Shown: positions 11,684-22,398 of the stretch, in pieces | Position numbering within the stretch: position 1 is the first letter of the stretch | How the letters are laid out: each line of letters starts with the position of its first letter | Assembly: GCA_021399435.1 (NCBI GenBank) | Contig: JAJTUP010000035.1 | Location: 1-64,000, forward strand | DNA from: Diaporthe sp. PMI_573 | Lineage: Eukaryota; Ascomycota; Sordariomycetes; Diaporthales; Diaporthaceae | Length of the DNA stretch: 64,000 nt | Direction: 5' to 3' | Notes under the pieces: generated by a model | What the model saw: only the letters and a program-made list of their open reading frames with translations | The model's database searches: none | Told to the model about the DNA's origin: nothing | Translations under genes and position numbers: made by a program

Positions 11684-12385
11684 ATGGATTCACCAACTTC
11701 AACACTTGTAGCTAGTCCAGCGCCTAGTCCAGCACATTCTTGGTCCAGTGGATACAGCACAGCCTCAACTTTGATGGAAAATACCAGCTTTCCCACCGGG
11801 TTACATAATAATTTTGCTGATGATCCGTCTTCCGAAATAGACATAGGCGCCTTCTGTCTGGCGTGCTTGCAAGGCGGAGACGTCCTGCAAGCGTATCTGG
11901 CGAGCTCAGATGTCGATCTAAATAGTCCACTGCCGGACAGGTCCGGCGATAATATGTTCCACATTATCCTCCGCATCCCCGCAGACCAATTTCAAGATGG
12001 CAAAGGCGAAGTGATAAAATCATTGCTTCGGAACGGCGCCGATCCTCTTGCTCGGAACCGCCTGGGTGACAATATACTGCATATCCTGGCAGGATCTACC
12101 GAGCGAGAGAGTCATGATCTTCTCAGCTTCCTTCTAGATGGTAACACAACTGATCTTTTAGATGTACGCACTGCTTGTAAAGAGGCTCTAGATCAACAGA
12201 ATGACTTTGGGGATACACCTCTGATAGTCGCAGTACTTTACAATCAGCACCTCTCTGCTCAGCTTTTGCTAAGAAGCGGTGCTAACATACAAGTCAAAGG
12301 GGAGTTTGATATGACAGCAATAGAGTTTGCGATATCAAGGGACTATCATGACGTAACAGACGTTCTAAGGCAATACTCAAAATAA
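11684..12385 (+). CDS. Ankyrin-repeat protein, IkappaB-like layout
   Basis: The frame is open from 11645, but the first ATG is at 11684 (MDSPTSTLVASPAPS), giving 233 residues without introns. After a Ser/Pro/Thr-rich N-terminus of about 55 residues come ankyrin units: GDNMFHIILRIPADQF, VIKSLLRNGADPLARNRLGDNILHILAG (read as two short stretches), then GDTPLIVAVLYNQHLSAQLL and a final TAIEFAISRDYHDVTDVL. It ends shortly after, so the protein is a short, mostly ankyrin adaptor. Such proteins mediate protein-protein contacts; partner and pathway cannot be told from sequence. It is co-oriented with the F-box/ankyrin gene about 700 bp upstream but is not a copy of it. Confidence 0.7.
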   Translation: MDSPTSTLVASPAPSPAHSWSSGYSTASTLMENTSFPTGLHNNFADDPSSEIDIGAFCLACLQGGDVLQAYLASSDVDLNSPLPDRSGDNMFHIILRIPADQFQDGKGEVIKSLLRNGADPLARNRLGDNILHILAGSTERESHDLLSFLLDGNTTDLLDVRTACKEALDQQNDFGDTPLIVAVLYNQHLSAQLLLRSGANIQVKGEFDMTAIEFAISRDYHDVTDVLRQYSK

Positions 12386-13302
12386 GAATCAAATATATTA
12401 TATAATAAGATACTACGATATTACAACCTTACGTAGAATGCGTGGTAATTGGTTGGTCTATTTGTTGTTCAGAATACTATCATGACGCTCCACCGTGAAT
12501 GCCACATAGATCGCCGTGAATACACTTAAGAAGAAATAAAAAAATCGGAATGGCCGCAGCTTTACTTGACCACTTACCAGTTGCGGAGGTTGGGTTTACA
12601 GCTGACTCGAGAGGATAGGGTAAATCCGAGGGATTTTGTGTAAGGTCAGGTTACTCAGGGCTCACTGCTGTACATCGGGAGAGGGCTGAGCTGTAAGAGC
12701 ATGCCTGTCTCGATTCCGAAATTTCATTCTCCTTCGTCGGGAATGACCTCGCAGGGTCATTTCCTCTGACCAGACGTGCCGTCAATCCAGTGTGTATATC
12801 TGCGCTGCTTGGTCAAGCAGTCGTCGACAGTGATGCCTAAGGTATGATTTAGAGACGGAAACGGAAATCTATCATCTGAATATTATACGCGTGACCACGA
12901 GCACGCCATCCACGAGTGCCTGAAACAAACGTTATTTGAGATCGGTCCAGAACAGGGGTGAATATAGGTCCTAAACGTACTGAATTCTGGGAACGAATTT
13001 ATTTAAGCTGATCGCGGGTGAGGCCTGCCGGTATATTGAAGCTACTTCTTTTTGTGCGTCCCGTGGCTGACACTACCTTGCGGACTTATAGTCAAACTGT
13101 TTCATTCTTCATTTCTGTCGATCCAAGACGGCAAGTCAAATTACCTCGAGAGAGTTATTCTTTTGGGTTTATATGTTATCATCGCCTTGGCGTTCTATGC
13201 TACTCGTAGCGGCGTCCTTAACAACACGATGGTTTCTCCGTCCTGGAAGTCGCGCCTAGGGTTATTTTTCGGCGATTTACGAGAATTGCTTCCCTGACGG
13301 CG
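12386..13302. other. Intergenic, nothing firmly recognised
   Basis: Two overlapping short plus-strand ORFs at 13018-13297 include a hydrophobic stretch near 13150-13200 but no start context or domain that I trust. Confidence 0.4.
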
Positions 13303-13618
13303 CAGACTTGCCTATCCTGATATCATATCCGATATGATAAATTATCCTGATATCAGGATAACACACTATCCTGATATGATATCAGCTTAGCAGGATAGCA
13401 TAGATGATATCAAGCTAGCAGCTTTAGCAGCCTTAGCAGAGATGATATAACAACAGATGTATGGATTAAAGGGCAATATTTCATTCCATTCTAATCTAGA
13501 TCATCATCTGAATCAACCCGAATACTACCGTTTATTTCACCGTCCACAACGAGCCCTCTACCACCACGTGATGATGGTATAATGATATCAGGATAGCGTA
13601 TCAGGATAGGCAAGTCTG
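13303..13618. mobile_element. MITE-like element with 20-bp terminal inverted repeats
   Basis: The left end reads CAGACTTGCCTATCCTGATA (13303-13322) and the reverse complement of the right end (13599-13618) is the same 20 bases. The inverted match can be pushed outward with one gap to TGACG. The interior is non-coding, about 275 bp, and packed with TATCCTGATATC-type palindromes. No clear target-site duplication is visible; a GGCG flank on both sides is short and may be chance. Size, non-coding nature and inverted ends fit a non-autonomous DNA transposon. The parent family is unknown. Confidence 0.7.
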
Positions 13619-14581
13619 GGCGTCACCAACATTCTTTCTACAACAGCTATCTCGCAGTAGATGGCGTCACTTAAGTGAGGGGTGGAGGGCGTGTATAGTT
13701 CGGTATGCACTCGCGCTCCAGCTGGTTTACAAGAGTCCTGAGCTAGGAAAATAATCGATGAGGCACTCCGGTATGTTTATGAGGCTTACTTGGAAGATTC
13801 TGAGGCGTGTTTGTCCCAGTTGATGCTGACAGGTGAAAGCGCACGCACAAAGCATGGCCGCTTTTGGCAGACCACGGTGTCGTTTGATTACTAAAATTGG
13901 AAGGATTACGGCCCATGGCAGGGCGCTACCTTCTATGTAAGGAAGGAAGCTGTCAGGAATTGTAGGGGCAAGGTTTAAATCCTAGAGGGTGTGGGCGCAC
14001 GGGCCACACGCAGCCAATTACCAGTGGGGCCCAAACTTTTCTATATTTAAAGGGGTTTTGGGTAAGTCCCAGACTCTTGATCCTCCTCTTTCTCCACGCA
14101 AACCTGTTTCTAGGCTCCCAGGAACACACGGTTCAAGAAATAAAATCACGTTACTAGTGGCACGCCAGTCATATATACCCCTCCGATCATTCATGACATT
14201 GTCTTTCAAAGCGCAGAATCTGCTGGCGGGCTTCGAATTTAGAGCTAGAAGACTGGAATCGCAAGCAACGACGAGACTGCGAAATGTGACAGCAACCCTT
14301 TTTGGCGACGATCTCGTCTTTCTCGTCAACATAAAGAAACCCGAACGCCCGATGCGACATCTACAACCACAACTCCAGCTCGACAGGTATCGTAGCCCCT
14401 ATAAACTCTCGTCGATAGCTAATTATGCCACGTGCCCCGTGCCTGGTCGCGTGACACAAAATTTCAGTTAAAACCACTAAAAACCCCGCCGAAACTATCA
14501 TGCACAATCCTTTCCCGCCGCGACCCTGATTTGTCAACCGCCACACCCATCTTCTAAAGACTGCCTGTTAATTATATTCTC
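13619..14581. other. Intergenic; possible decayed repeat sequence
   Basis: A plus-strand ORF at 13989-14471 has no recognisable domain and a composition unlike the neighbouring real genes. The 13980-14060 stretch has a GC-rich inverted motif (GTGTGGGCGCACGGGCCACAC) followed by a TATATTTAAA run, which might be a relic LTR or promoter. I see no supported gene. Confidence 0.35.
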
Positions 14582-15631
14582 TTAAAGACATTTGTTTTTA
14601 CAAAACATAGAGTACCCCATAGTCAGAAACTTAAAGTACATATTGCAGCACTCTGGAAAGTACACTATACAGCACACACACAGGCCACTTTGTGGTGTCC
14701 GCAAGGACGACAGATTGAGACCCATGTCACCACCCTCCCCTCGGAAGGAAGTAGCTGAGGGCCTTCCTCCTTCATCACCCTCAACTTCGAAGACGTAAGT
14801 ATCACCGCGTTGAAGCAAAACGTCTAAGGGCTCCAGCGGGTAGGCCTCCAAACTTGCAATGTCCCTTGTCCCCCGGAACGACGGGATGCCGAAGTTCACC
14901 GTCGCGCGTCCGAAGGAAGACCCACCCCAATCGATGTACTCGCATTGCAGCTGCATTGACGGCTTGCCGTCTGCCTCGTGATACTCTGCTTTGCACAATT
15001 CAAAGACCCGCCGGCGGCCATAATACGACGACACCACGGTGATACCGGGCTGGTATATCATCCAGAGGCGTTCAAAAGTGATGGTCCGGCTCGAAATGTA
15101 GCCTCGAAGTGTTTCGACCGCATCGCCGGCCTCCACTTTGAGGAGGTCGTAAAGCAAGGCTGCATGCGTCCTCGCCGTCCCATCAACGGCGTCCTCGGAC
15201 CCCCGCGCAAGAGCCAACAGGTCTCCCCATCTATGTAGAAAGGGTTTAAATGGCACTTTAAACTCCATTGTCCCCGCGGTACTGGTGACATCGGGATAGT
15301 CCCGAAAGACATGCTCCTGTAACGCTGCCTGTAACCACGGGCTTTGAATGGTAATTGAATGAGTTCGCGACCTGTTCACGTCGTCACGTCTAACACAGCG
15401 GGCAACAAGTGCAAAAGTTGACGTATCTTCGCCGGGTGCGGCTGGGTGGCCCCGATTGCTGTCGGATTCGCTCCAGGTCCATACGCCGTCGCCGTCGAGA
15501 GGAGACTGATAGACGGTTGCCACCGCGGCTATGGAGCCGGGTGCATCACAAGAACCCGACGCGGCCATCGCACTAGATGCGGGTAGAGAGTGTCGTGAAG
15601 GGCACGGGAATAAATCATCGGGGAAATGCAT
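14582..15631 (-). CDS. DUF7025-type N-terminal half of a fungal AAA ATPase, ATPase domain absent
   Basis: The frame is open from 15775 but the first ATG is at 15631 (MHFPDDLFPCPS), giving 349 residues. The core matches the N-terminal domain that precedes AAA modules in many fungal ATPases: THSITIQSPWLQAAL, then MEFKVPFKPFLHRWGDLL, HAALLYDLLK, ITFERLWMIYQPG, and an IASLEAYPLEPLD close. In that family a Walker A/Walker B AAA domain normally follows. Here the conserved part stops after LEPLDVLLQRGDTYVF and the tail is Cys-rich and unrelated, so the ATPase half is missing. It is transcribed away from the HET gene, with about 330 bp between the two starts. It is either a truncated pseudogene or a stand-alone domain; I favour truncation. 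Confidence 0.65.
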   Translation of the reverse strand: MHFPDDLFPCPSRHSLPASSAMAASGSCDAPGSIAAVATVYQSPLDGDGVWTWSESDSNRGHPAAPGEDTSTFALVARCVRRDDVNRSRTHSITIQSPWLQAALQEHVFRDYPDVTSTAGTMEFKVPFKPFLHRWGDLLALARGSEDAVDGTARTHAALLYDLLKVEAGDAVETLRGYISSRTITFERLWMIYQPGITVVSSYYGRRRVFELCKAEYHEADGKPSMQLQCEYIDWGGSSFGRATVNFGIPSFRGTRDIASLEAYPLEPLDVLLQRGDTYVFEVEGDEGGRPSATSFRGEGGDMGLNLSSLRTPQSGLCVCCIVYFPECCNMYFKFLTMGYSMFCKNKCL

Positions 15632-15960
15632 GGACGACGGGGACCAAAAGACGACCCATCGAAAGCCAAATGGGCCTTGCTTTACTATTGGCCACTTAGC
15701 CTTAGTTAGGCAGCAATGCGGGGTTTGATGCTGACGTGACGGGTGCCCGGCTGTATAGTATGCATTTCTTTGCACCTCGCCACCTTAGTAGCTAGGCCAT
15801 GACAGTCCACAGACGAGGATTCGGCTTGAAGCATCACGCGGATTACGTTCGGTTTTTAAACACTAATCGCCGATGTCTTTGGACGAGAAACCCTTTGTAT
15901 CTTCTATTTTCTCATTTTCATCCCCTCGTGAACACCTGCACCATCGACTGCGCTACAACC

Positions 15961-18242
15961 ATGCCTCCGGGAAGGCCATATGCACATTGGGCTGCCCAGT
16001 GGTACGTCAAACGATTGGAAGAAGAGACCAAGGCGTATGCTCAGGAGGAAGAGGATCAATGGGCCTGGCGACAACGCGGGTGGACCGAGATGACGTCGTT
16101 TGATGCGAACCAAGATGGAGACGGGGAGAAGTCGACTGATCCCGAAAGGGAGTGGGTGACGGGCAGAATGATAGCGCGAGCGGTCGAAGAAGATCTGCGC
16201 AGCAACGACACCCGTGGGGTTATCGAACTCCAGCTTGGGGGTTCATGGATGCGGTGGGCCTACTCCGTAGCCACGGACGACTCCGCCCTGGCAGGTACCT
16301 GGGTGAACTCTCTGAAGGGCTGGACGAGTGCCAAGAGTTCCCGGGTGCAAAGCAGAGGCAAACTCCCCGACAGCATAGCCCGGGCAAGCGACTTGGTCGG
16401 ACTGCACGGATATAGACCACTGGACCTCTATGTGGAGGCCGAAGGTTTCGAGTCCTTTTTTGTGGACGGGCACGTTTGTGGCCTGTGCCGACCACCCCCT
16501 CAGCATCAGGGGCCGCAGTTCCCAACCCACAGGTACGACATTTACAAAGGGAGCCTGTCGCCGCTGCGAAATAAAGCAGGGTCCTGCAGGTTCTACAAAA
16601 GCATACTCGAGCAGATCAACGACCACTTGGGTACGGGAGAAGAGATGGTTACTATTTATGCGTATCCGCTGCGTTTACACGACGGTGGGGGACATTTTTT
16701 GGTGCCGTTATTGCTGAGAGTATTCGTGGAGCTTGGTGAGCAACAGCCAGGAGCGGAAATCCCCATCTTTCCCGAGAGTGGAAGTGTTGCCAATTACCTC
16801 TTATGTAGGGCATGGCTTGGCGTATGCGATCAGGGCCACAACCATGTCCAGTCGTACATCGCCCGGCTCCCCACGAGGGTCATCGACGTGGGCGAAAGGC
16901 CGCATCCCCACACCGTTCACCTCCGCATCACCAACAGGGAGGCACACGGGATATACATTGCCCTCTCGCACCGCTGGCAAGATGGTACTCCCCAAACCAC
17001 AGAGGCCAACCTGGATGAACGGCGGAACGGAATCGAGCTGGCTAGCCTGCCTCGCGTTTACCGCGAGGCTGTGCGCATCACGAGAGCGCTCGGTATCCGC
17101 TATCTCTGGATCGACTCGCTCTGCATCATCCAAGGAGGTTCGCAGGACTGGGGCGCCGAGGCGGGAAGGATGGAGGAAGTTTTTGCCTCGGCGTATTGCA
17201 CCATAGCCATCTCTCCTCCCACGGCGGCCGGCAGAGCCGGCGGTGGTGGCAGTTTCGAAGAGGACGTTGAAAAAGGAGAGCTGAGTCGTCGGGGCTGGAT
17301 CTTTCAGGAGCGAGCCCTGTCGCGCCGGACTATACATTTCATTGGCGATCACATTTACTGGGAATGCGAAGCATGCATCTGGTCCGAAGTTGCCGATTAC
17401 AGAGTCAAGTACGTGCCTGCGCCTGGGAAATATGCTGGACTAGAGCTGATGATTCTTCTCATAGGCCATCAACTGTCCTTTCAAGCTCTCGCTTCCCCAA
17501 CTTCCAGCCTCAAGGAGATGAGGCGAACGAATTCACCGCGTTTCGTGACGTATTTTCCCGATACTCACAACTCGAGCTCACCTTCGACGTGGACCGGCCA
17601 GTGGCTCTGTTGGGGTTGGAATCGCGCCTGGAGAACTTGTACAAGACCAATTGCGTCTATGGCATCGTCCGGAAGTTCTTCGGCGAAAGTCTTCTCTGGC
17701 AGCGTTCAGCAGAATGGATCAAGCCGTTATCTTGTTTTGGCGGTAATGACCCTCTCTCGTCCATTAAGGCCTCAAAGGTTCCATCGTGGTCATGGATGGC
17801 ATACACAGGGGCAATCCGATACGGCTCGCTCGACACAAACGGCCTGCAGTGGCAGCCGGATATTGCACTGCAATACGAGCAAGACAAGGGATCATGTGTA
17901 CTATCGGCTCCACGGGTTCAAATCTCACCGAGTTGCACTATTATACGGACAGGCACGGACTCCGAGGTCCAAGATGAGCACGGCAAACTCGTCGGGTGGG
18001 TTCGGCATGACTGCGAGGAGTACGCAGACAATACTGAGTGCCGAGATTGCATCTGCGTTGGCCAGGGGAGTGGCAGATGGGACAAGTTCGTGGGCGTGCT
18101 CGGGAAATCCGAACCATCGGCAAGCTTCAGCTATGTCTTGATACTGAAAGCTCTATGGGAGGAGGAGTTTCACAGGATTGGAATGGGAGTCATCAATTTT
18201 GGTTGCTTATCACCGCCCGGTGATAAGGTGAAGGTTTATTAA
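15961..18242 (+). CDS. HET-domain protein (heterokaryon incompatibility family), two exons
   Basis: The ATG at 15961 and a 56-nt intron (17409-17464, GTACGT donor, ATAG acceptor) give 741 residues. A long N-terminal region of about 290 residues, unassigned but with C-G-L-C near 210, precedes a typical HET lead-in (AWLGVCDQGHNHVQSYIARL, then LPTRVIDVG). The HET core follows: YIALSHRWQDG, LPRVYREAVRITRALGIRYL, WIDSLCIIQ, MEEVFASAYCTIAIS, then RGWIFQERALSRRTIHF and W-E-C. After the intron the usual C-terminal PSWSWMA motif is present. HET proteins can trigger cell death when incompatible fungal cells fuse. All expected HET motifs are intact, so the gene may be functional. It is divergent from the DUF7025 gene. 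Confidence 0.85.
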
Positions 18243-19472
18243 CCGTCGAAAACACCGGGGCCTGGTTTCAGCGTGGCTGAAACTCCTAGCTAAAATGAAC
18301 CATTAGAGCCGGTACTCATGGTTGGAAATGCGACATTCAGGCTGTATCTAACTGTAAGCTGGGCTCTCTCGCGGCGACCCGGCTGCCCTTGGCTTTCTCT
18401 CGCCTCGAGGAGTTGGACCCTGAGACGGCGTGATGCATCTCTGGCCAGCCTTCTCCGCACACAGATGGCTCTCACCAGCAGACGCAAGCTAAACCATTTT
18501 TATTCAACTAAGATCGTAACGATGCTCCCTTGTGGTATCATCAAGATGGTAAAAGATAGCTGCCGAGAAAGGGGACGCGAAATAACCAAAAGAGTATATT
18601 CTTTATTTTTTTAAAAAAATATATAAAACTGCTGTGTTGAGCTCACAAACAATGTGAAAAAAGACGGGAAAAAGACGCGCGCCACATGAAGGGGATTCCC
18701 AGAAATACACGAAACCATGCGTCACATATCTACATGACGTACCTAACCTGCGATCGAATCCACACCCGAACCTCGATCATGTGTATCCCGCCGCTCCTCT
18801 ACCGTACCATTGGACACAAGACTCTTTTGCCCTTTTTGTCAATCATTTGTCGAGTACCCGTAGGTGTTTCTTCATTCTCCACTGTTTGCATCCTTGAAAG
18901 TTTGGAAGAATCGCAGTAGTAGAAGGACTGATTCTCTCGCTACCCTCAGGCAAACTGTGTTTCATATATCGACCCCGATGTTTGTTAATCGTGAAGCGCA
19001 GAATACAAACAATATCCATGCCTCAGTATGATGAGTTTCAATCCGTGACCAAGTCTACTCTCCATCCGTAGGAAATCCTTTGGCGCAACGACGAAACTCC
19101 AAATGATACGCTACTCATTGTCGGTCGGTCCTAACGATGTTGGTTGCACCTCATCCTGCGACGCTTCTCCTTCACCGTTCTATGATTCTGCAATTCTTCC
19201 TCCTCTCCACCATTCGAATGCCTACGCCTGCTGGAAGCATTCCGTCGAAAACGGATCTCTCATGGAATTGGGCCTTTATGATCAATTACACCGCATAACG
19301 GAGTATTTGACCTTTTCAGACCATCGTCCATTCTTTGTAGCTCCTTTGGCCCGAGAACCCCGTCCACTCTCTGCCTCAACTTCTCATTCGACTCGGAGAG
19401 GTCATGGATCTGCTGAGATTCCTTCGAGACTACATACCCTTAGAATTCGTGGCGGAACTGGAGATGAACTGC
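18243..19472. other. Intergenic, no supported gene
   Basis: Includes an A/T run near 18600-18625 that may be a 3' end signal region for the HET gene. A plus-strand ORF at 19103-19510 overlaps the antisense of the small spliced gene at 19473-20056 and has no domain. A minus-strand coiled-coil-like stretch (SESNEKLRQRVDGVLGP) can be read at about 19270-19420 but I could not join it in frame to the gene upstream of it. Confidence 0.35.
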
Positions 19473-20056
19473 TTACGAGTTCTTCGTATTCTCAAGCTGT
19501 TCAGTCATGATGCGCTGCCTGTGAGAGATATCAATGACCGTCAGATTCTCTGACCGTTTCATGTACTCAAGTCATCACTGCACACTAGATAGTCGAAAAC
19601 TCACAGTCTGATGAAATCCTGAAAATCGGATTTCCTATGAAATTAGTCTCAATATACGGCGAATCTACGTTTCACAACGTACATCGATGATAGCAGATCA
19701 TTCCTGCAATTTTTAGTTATCTTCCTTCGCAATCATTCGTAACTCACTTACGTTTGGTTATTATTTCGAGCCTCTGCCTGTGGCGCATGATTGGCGGGCG
19801 ACGTTATGGCCGTTGGAGCTTTCAGAATACCAGGTGTCTGAACAATTGGCGGTAAAATGGTTGACACGATGCTAGACCCTGGCGCTGCGTTCGTTGTAGT
19901 AGGAGGCGTTCTGCCCTCCGTCATAACTGTCGGAGGCGCGCAATGTGAAGTTGGTGGTGAAGGAGCTACTTGCTGAGGAACATGCATGAATAATGGCTGG
20001 GACGTCTGAGGTGCCTGAAATTGTGGCGTAGAGGGCCGCGATATGGGTTGGTGCAT
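19473..20056 (-). CDS. Small Pro-rich protein with C-terminal helix, four exons
   Basis: A minus-strand ORF begins with MHQPISRPSTPQFQAP and is rich in Pro, Thr and Ser. It stops exactly at a GTAAGT donor. Three well-formed introns follow: 19704-19751 (48 nt, CTAAA branch, TGCAG), 19635-19682 (48 nt, GTACGT donor, CTAAT branch, CATAG) and 19519-19604 (86 nt, GTGAGT donor, CACAG). The four exons (305, 21, 30 and 46 nt) sum to 402 nt, an exact 134 codons ending in TAA, with a helical end reading SSMKSDFQDFIRLQRIMTEQ. The splice signals and exact frame support a real gene. A further acceptor (TTTACAG) just upstream of the ATG suggests more 5' exons. About 65 bp further upstream a hAT terminal region begins, so the 5' end may have been lost. 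Function unknown. Confidence 0.55.
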
Positions 20057-20124
20057 GATCTGTAAATCGAAGACATTGTGTCATTTTGCTGAGGGCCGCC
20101 ATGCTGACTCGTTGGCAGTGATCG

Positions 20125-20501
20125 GAATGGTCCGGTATGAGTTGGTATTGGTATGGTATATACCGCCAAGACTTGGTATGGTTTGAGGAAATCTCAATAC
20201 CATGGTATTACCGGTATACCAGGTCATACCGGTAACGCTAAAAATAGGCCGAGGTAATGATCCCTGTGGAGCCAATTATCTGACACCACACTATGCCAAC
20301 AGGCACCACAGCTGTCATCACTGCTTGGACCTGCCTCTTAAGGAATCTCATTGCCACAATTATGGAGAATACCCCGTGCCAAGAGGCCAGGACCATATCA
20401 CCTATAATTATAGGCAGAAGAACCGCGGACAGCAGAGAGCAGAGTCAACCACCCATTCATTCTGACACATCGTAGGGTACGATAGCCTGCAATCATTCTC
20501 C
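20125..20501 (+). mobile_element. 5' terminal region of hAT element 1
   Basis: The region upstream of the hAT transposase is filled with short GGTAT/ATACC motifs in both orientations (for example GGTATGGTATATACCG and CCATGGTATTACCGG) between 20125 and 20240. Clusters of short subterminal repeats are typical of hAT transposon ends, where the transposase binds. The exact outer boundary and target duplication are not visible to me. Confidence 0.5.
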
Positions 20502-22382
20502 ATGGGATCTCCATTTCCAACATCGCCGTCCTCGTTGACGACGCGTTCAACGTCAATATCTCTCAATACTCCTACGTCATCGCCTGCTCCGACATTACCT
20601 TTCTCGACACCATCTGCTCCTGTTCAATATCCCGAACCTCCGGATGAGTTCGTCCAAGACCACATCACATACCTGAATCGCGCCAAGACCACAAAGGCAG
20701 CTCGTCCAGGCTCATCACATGTATGGAAGTATGGTCTTCATTACATCCGAGACAGTGATAAGAAAGAGGTGTACTACTGTCACGAGTGTGCAGTCGGAAA
20801 GTATAAGCAAGAGCTATTTGTTATCAACGGCACATCTGGAGTGAGAAATCATCTTGAACAGAAGCACCAGATTGATCCCCAGAGTGGTATCAGGAAACAC
20901 AGTTCGACACGGAAGTCTGTACTGGAGCAGCAGAAGAGCGCGGCTGCTACGAATGCCTTCTTCTGGAAAGACTCAATTGAGAAGTTCAAAGAGCTGCTCA
21001 TTCGTTGGATTGTGTACTGCCATATTGCGTTCTTTCAATTAGAAAATCAGTATTTCCGAGAACTACTCTTCTTTTTGAATCCGTCACTACTCAACCACCT
21101 CCCCAAGGCAGCGAGAACTATTCGAAATTGGGTTATTGAAGCCTTTCGGTCGAAGAAGCAACGGCTCAGAGAGGACCTCCAGCGCTCGCGGAGTAGAATC
21201 TCCATCTCCTTTGATCTTTGGACTTCGCCAAACCCTTACGCGATTCTAGGCGTCGTCGCCATGTGGATAGACACTGCTGGCAAGCGACAAACGACCGTTT
21301 TAGGTATACGACGTGTGTACGGCGAACACACTGGCGAGAATCTTGGATCAGTTGTTCTTGGATTGCTGGAAGAATATGACATTGGTGGAGACCAGATTGG
21401 ATACTTCATGCTGGATAATGCCTCATCAAATGATACCGCTGTTGAATTCATACTCAAGGAGCTCTGCCCATGGATGAACTCGAAACAACGTCGCCATCGC
21501 CGACTTCGCTGCTTGGGCCACATTGTCAACCTCTGCTGCCAGGCGTTTCTCATGGGTCGGAACTGTGAGAAGCATTTAGCAAAGCTTGAAAAGCACTATC
21601 AACGCGGAGACTATGCAAAGGTGGAAGAGCTCTGGAAAAAATTTGGATGTTTAGGTCGGCTTCACAACCTCGTACGATACATTAGGCTAACTCCACAACG
21701 CCGTGAGGAGTTTGCTGCAATCATTATCGGCGGAGATCTCTCTGAATTCGATGGGCTCGAGCTTATCCAGAACAACTCGACACGCTGGAATTCATGGTTT
21801 CATTCAATTACGCGGGGGTTGAATGTTCGGGAACGTTTAGAGATCTTCTCAGCTCGCCATGTACCTGGGAAAGGCTCTCATGGGATTTCGAACTTCAAGC
21901 TCGATGGACAGCACTGGTTCGAGCTTGAAAAGATTGAGCTTGCTCTAAAAGACTTCTACGCCGCAACTTTGCTTTCTGAGGGAAAAAAGACGTCCCTCGC
22001 TGACTGGTTTTCGACTTTGGACTGCCTTCTTCGAGAAATAAACGAGACAAAAGACCATTATTATAACATCCACGCCGAAGACGACAATAACTTCACATGG
22101 AAGTACCTCCAAAGTTGCGCAGATGCTGCGTGGTCCAAATGCGAGGAGTATTACAATAACCAGCAGCTGAATTGGCAGAATCGATTCCCCGAAGATACTG
22201 ATCTTCCACCAGCGTACTATGCAGCCCAAATACTCGATCCATATCGAAAGTACGATATTTCTAGGTTCCATGTTCAATGCGAACCTATACAGCCACGAAT
22301 AGTCGTACTGATATGCTATTCGATTCCATTGACATTAGTCCGCTTTACGTATCTCGTGCGGTACATCATTATCATTAAGTAG
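20502..22382 (+). pseudogene. hAT-family transposase, C-terminal dimerisation region lost
   Basis: A 626-codon ORF. A BED-like zinc finger lies near residues 65-125 (W-K-Y-G, Y-Y-C-H-E-C, later a H-L-E-Q-K-H pair). The RNase-H-like hAT core follows: ISISFDLWTSPNPYAILGVV with the first catalytic Asp, then IGYFMLDNASSNDTAVEFIL with the second, and RRLRCLGHIVNLCCQAFL, typical of fungal hAT enzymes. The large helical insertion and the region with RWNSWFHSI are present. The hATC dimerisation domain, normally including the last catalytic Glu and a W-W motif, is absent: after LPPAYYAAQILDPYRKY the sequence turns into unrelated hydrophobic residues and stops. The following DNA is a GC-rich segment from a different family. 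The truncated protein is probably inactive. Confidence 0.85.
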
Positions 22383-22398
22383 CGTATTTTAAAAATTG

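Noticed and set aside
13989..14471. 160-codon plus-strand ORF
   Set aside because: No domain, no splice support, and composition unlike the neighbouring genes.
19103..19510. 135-codon plus-strand ORF
   Set aside because: Partly antisense to the exon at 19473-19518 of the small spliced gene, and no recognisable pattern.
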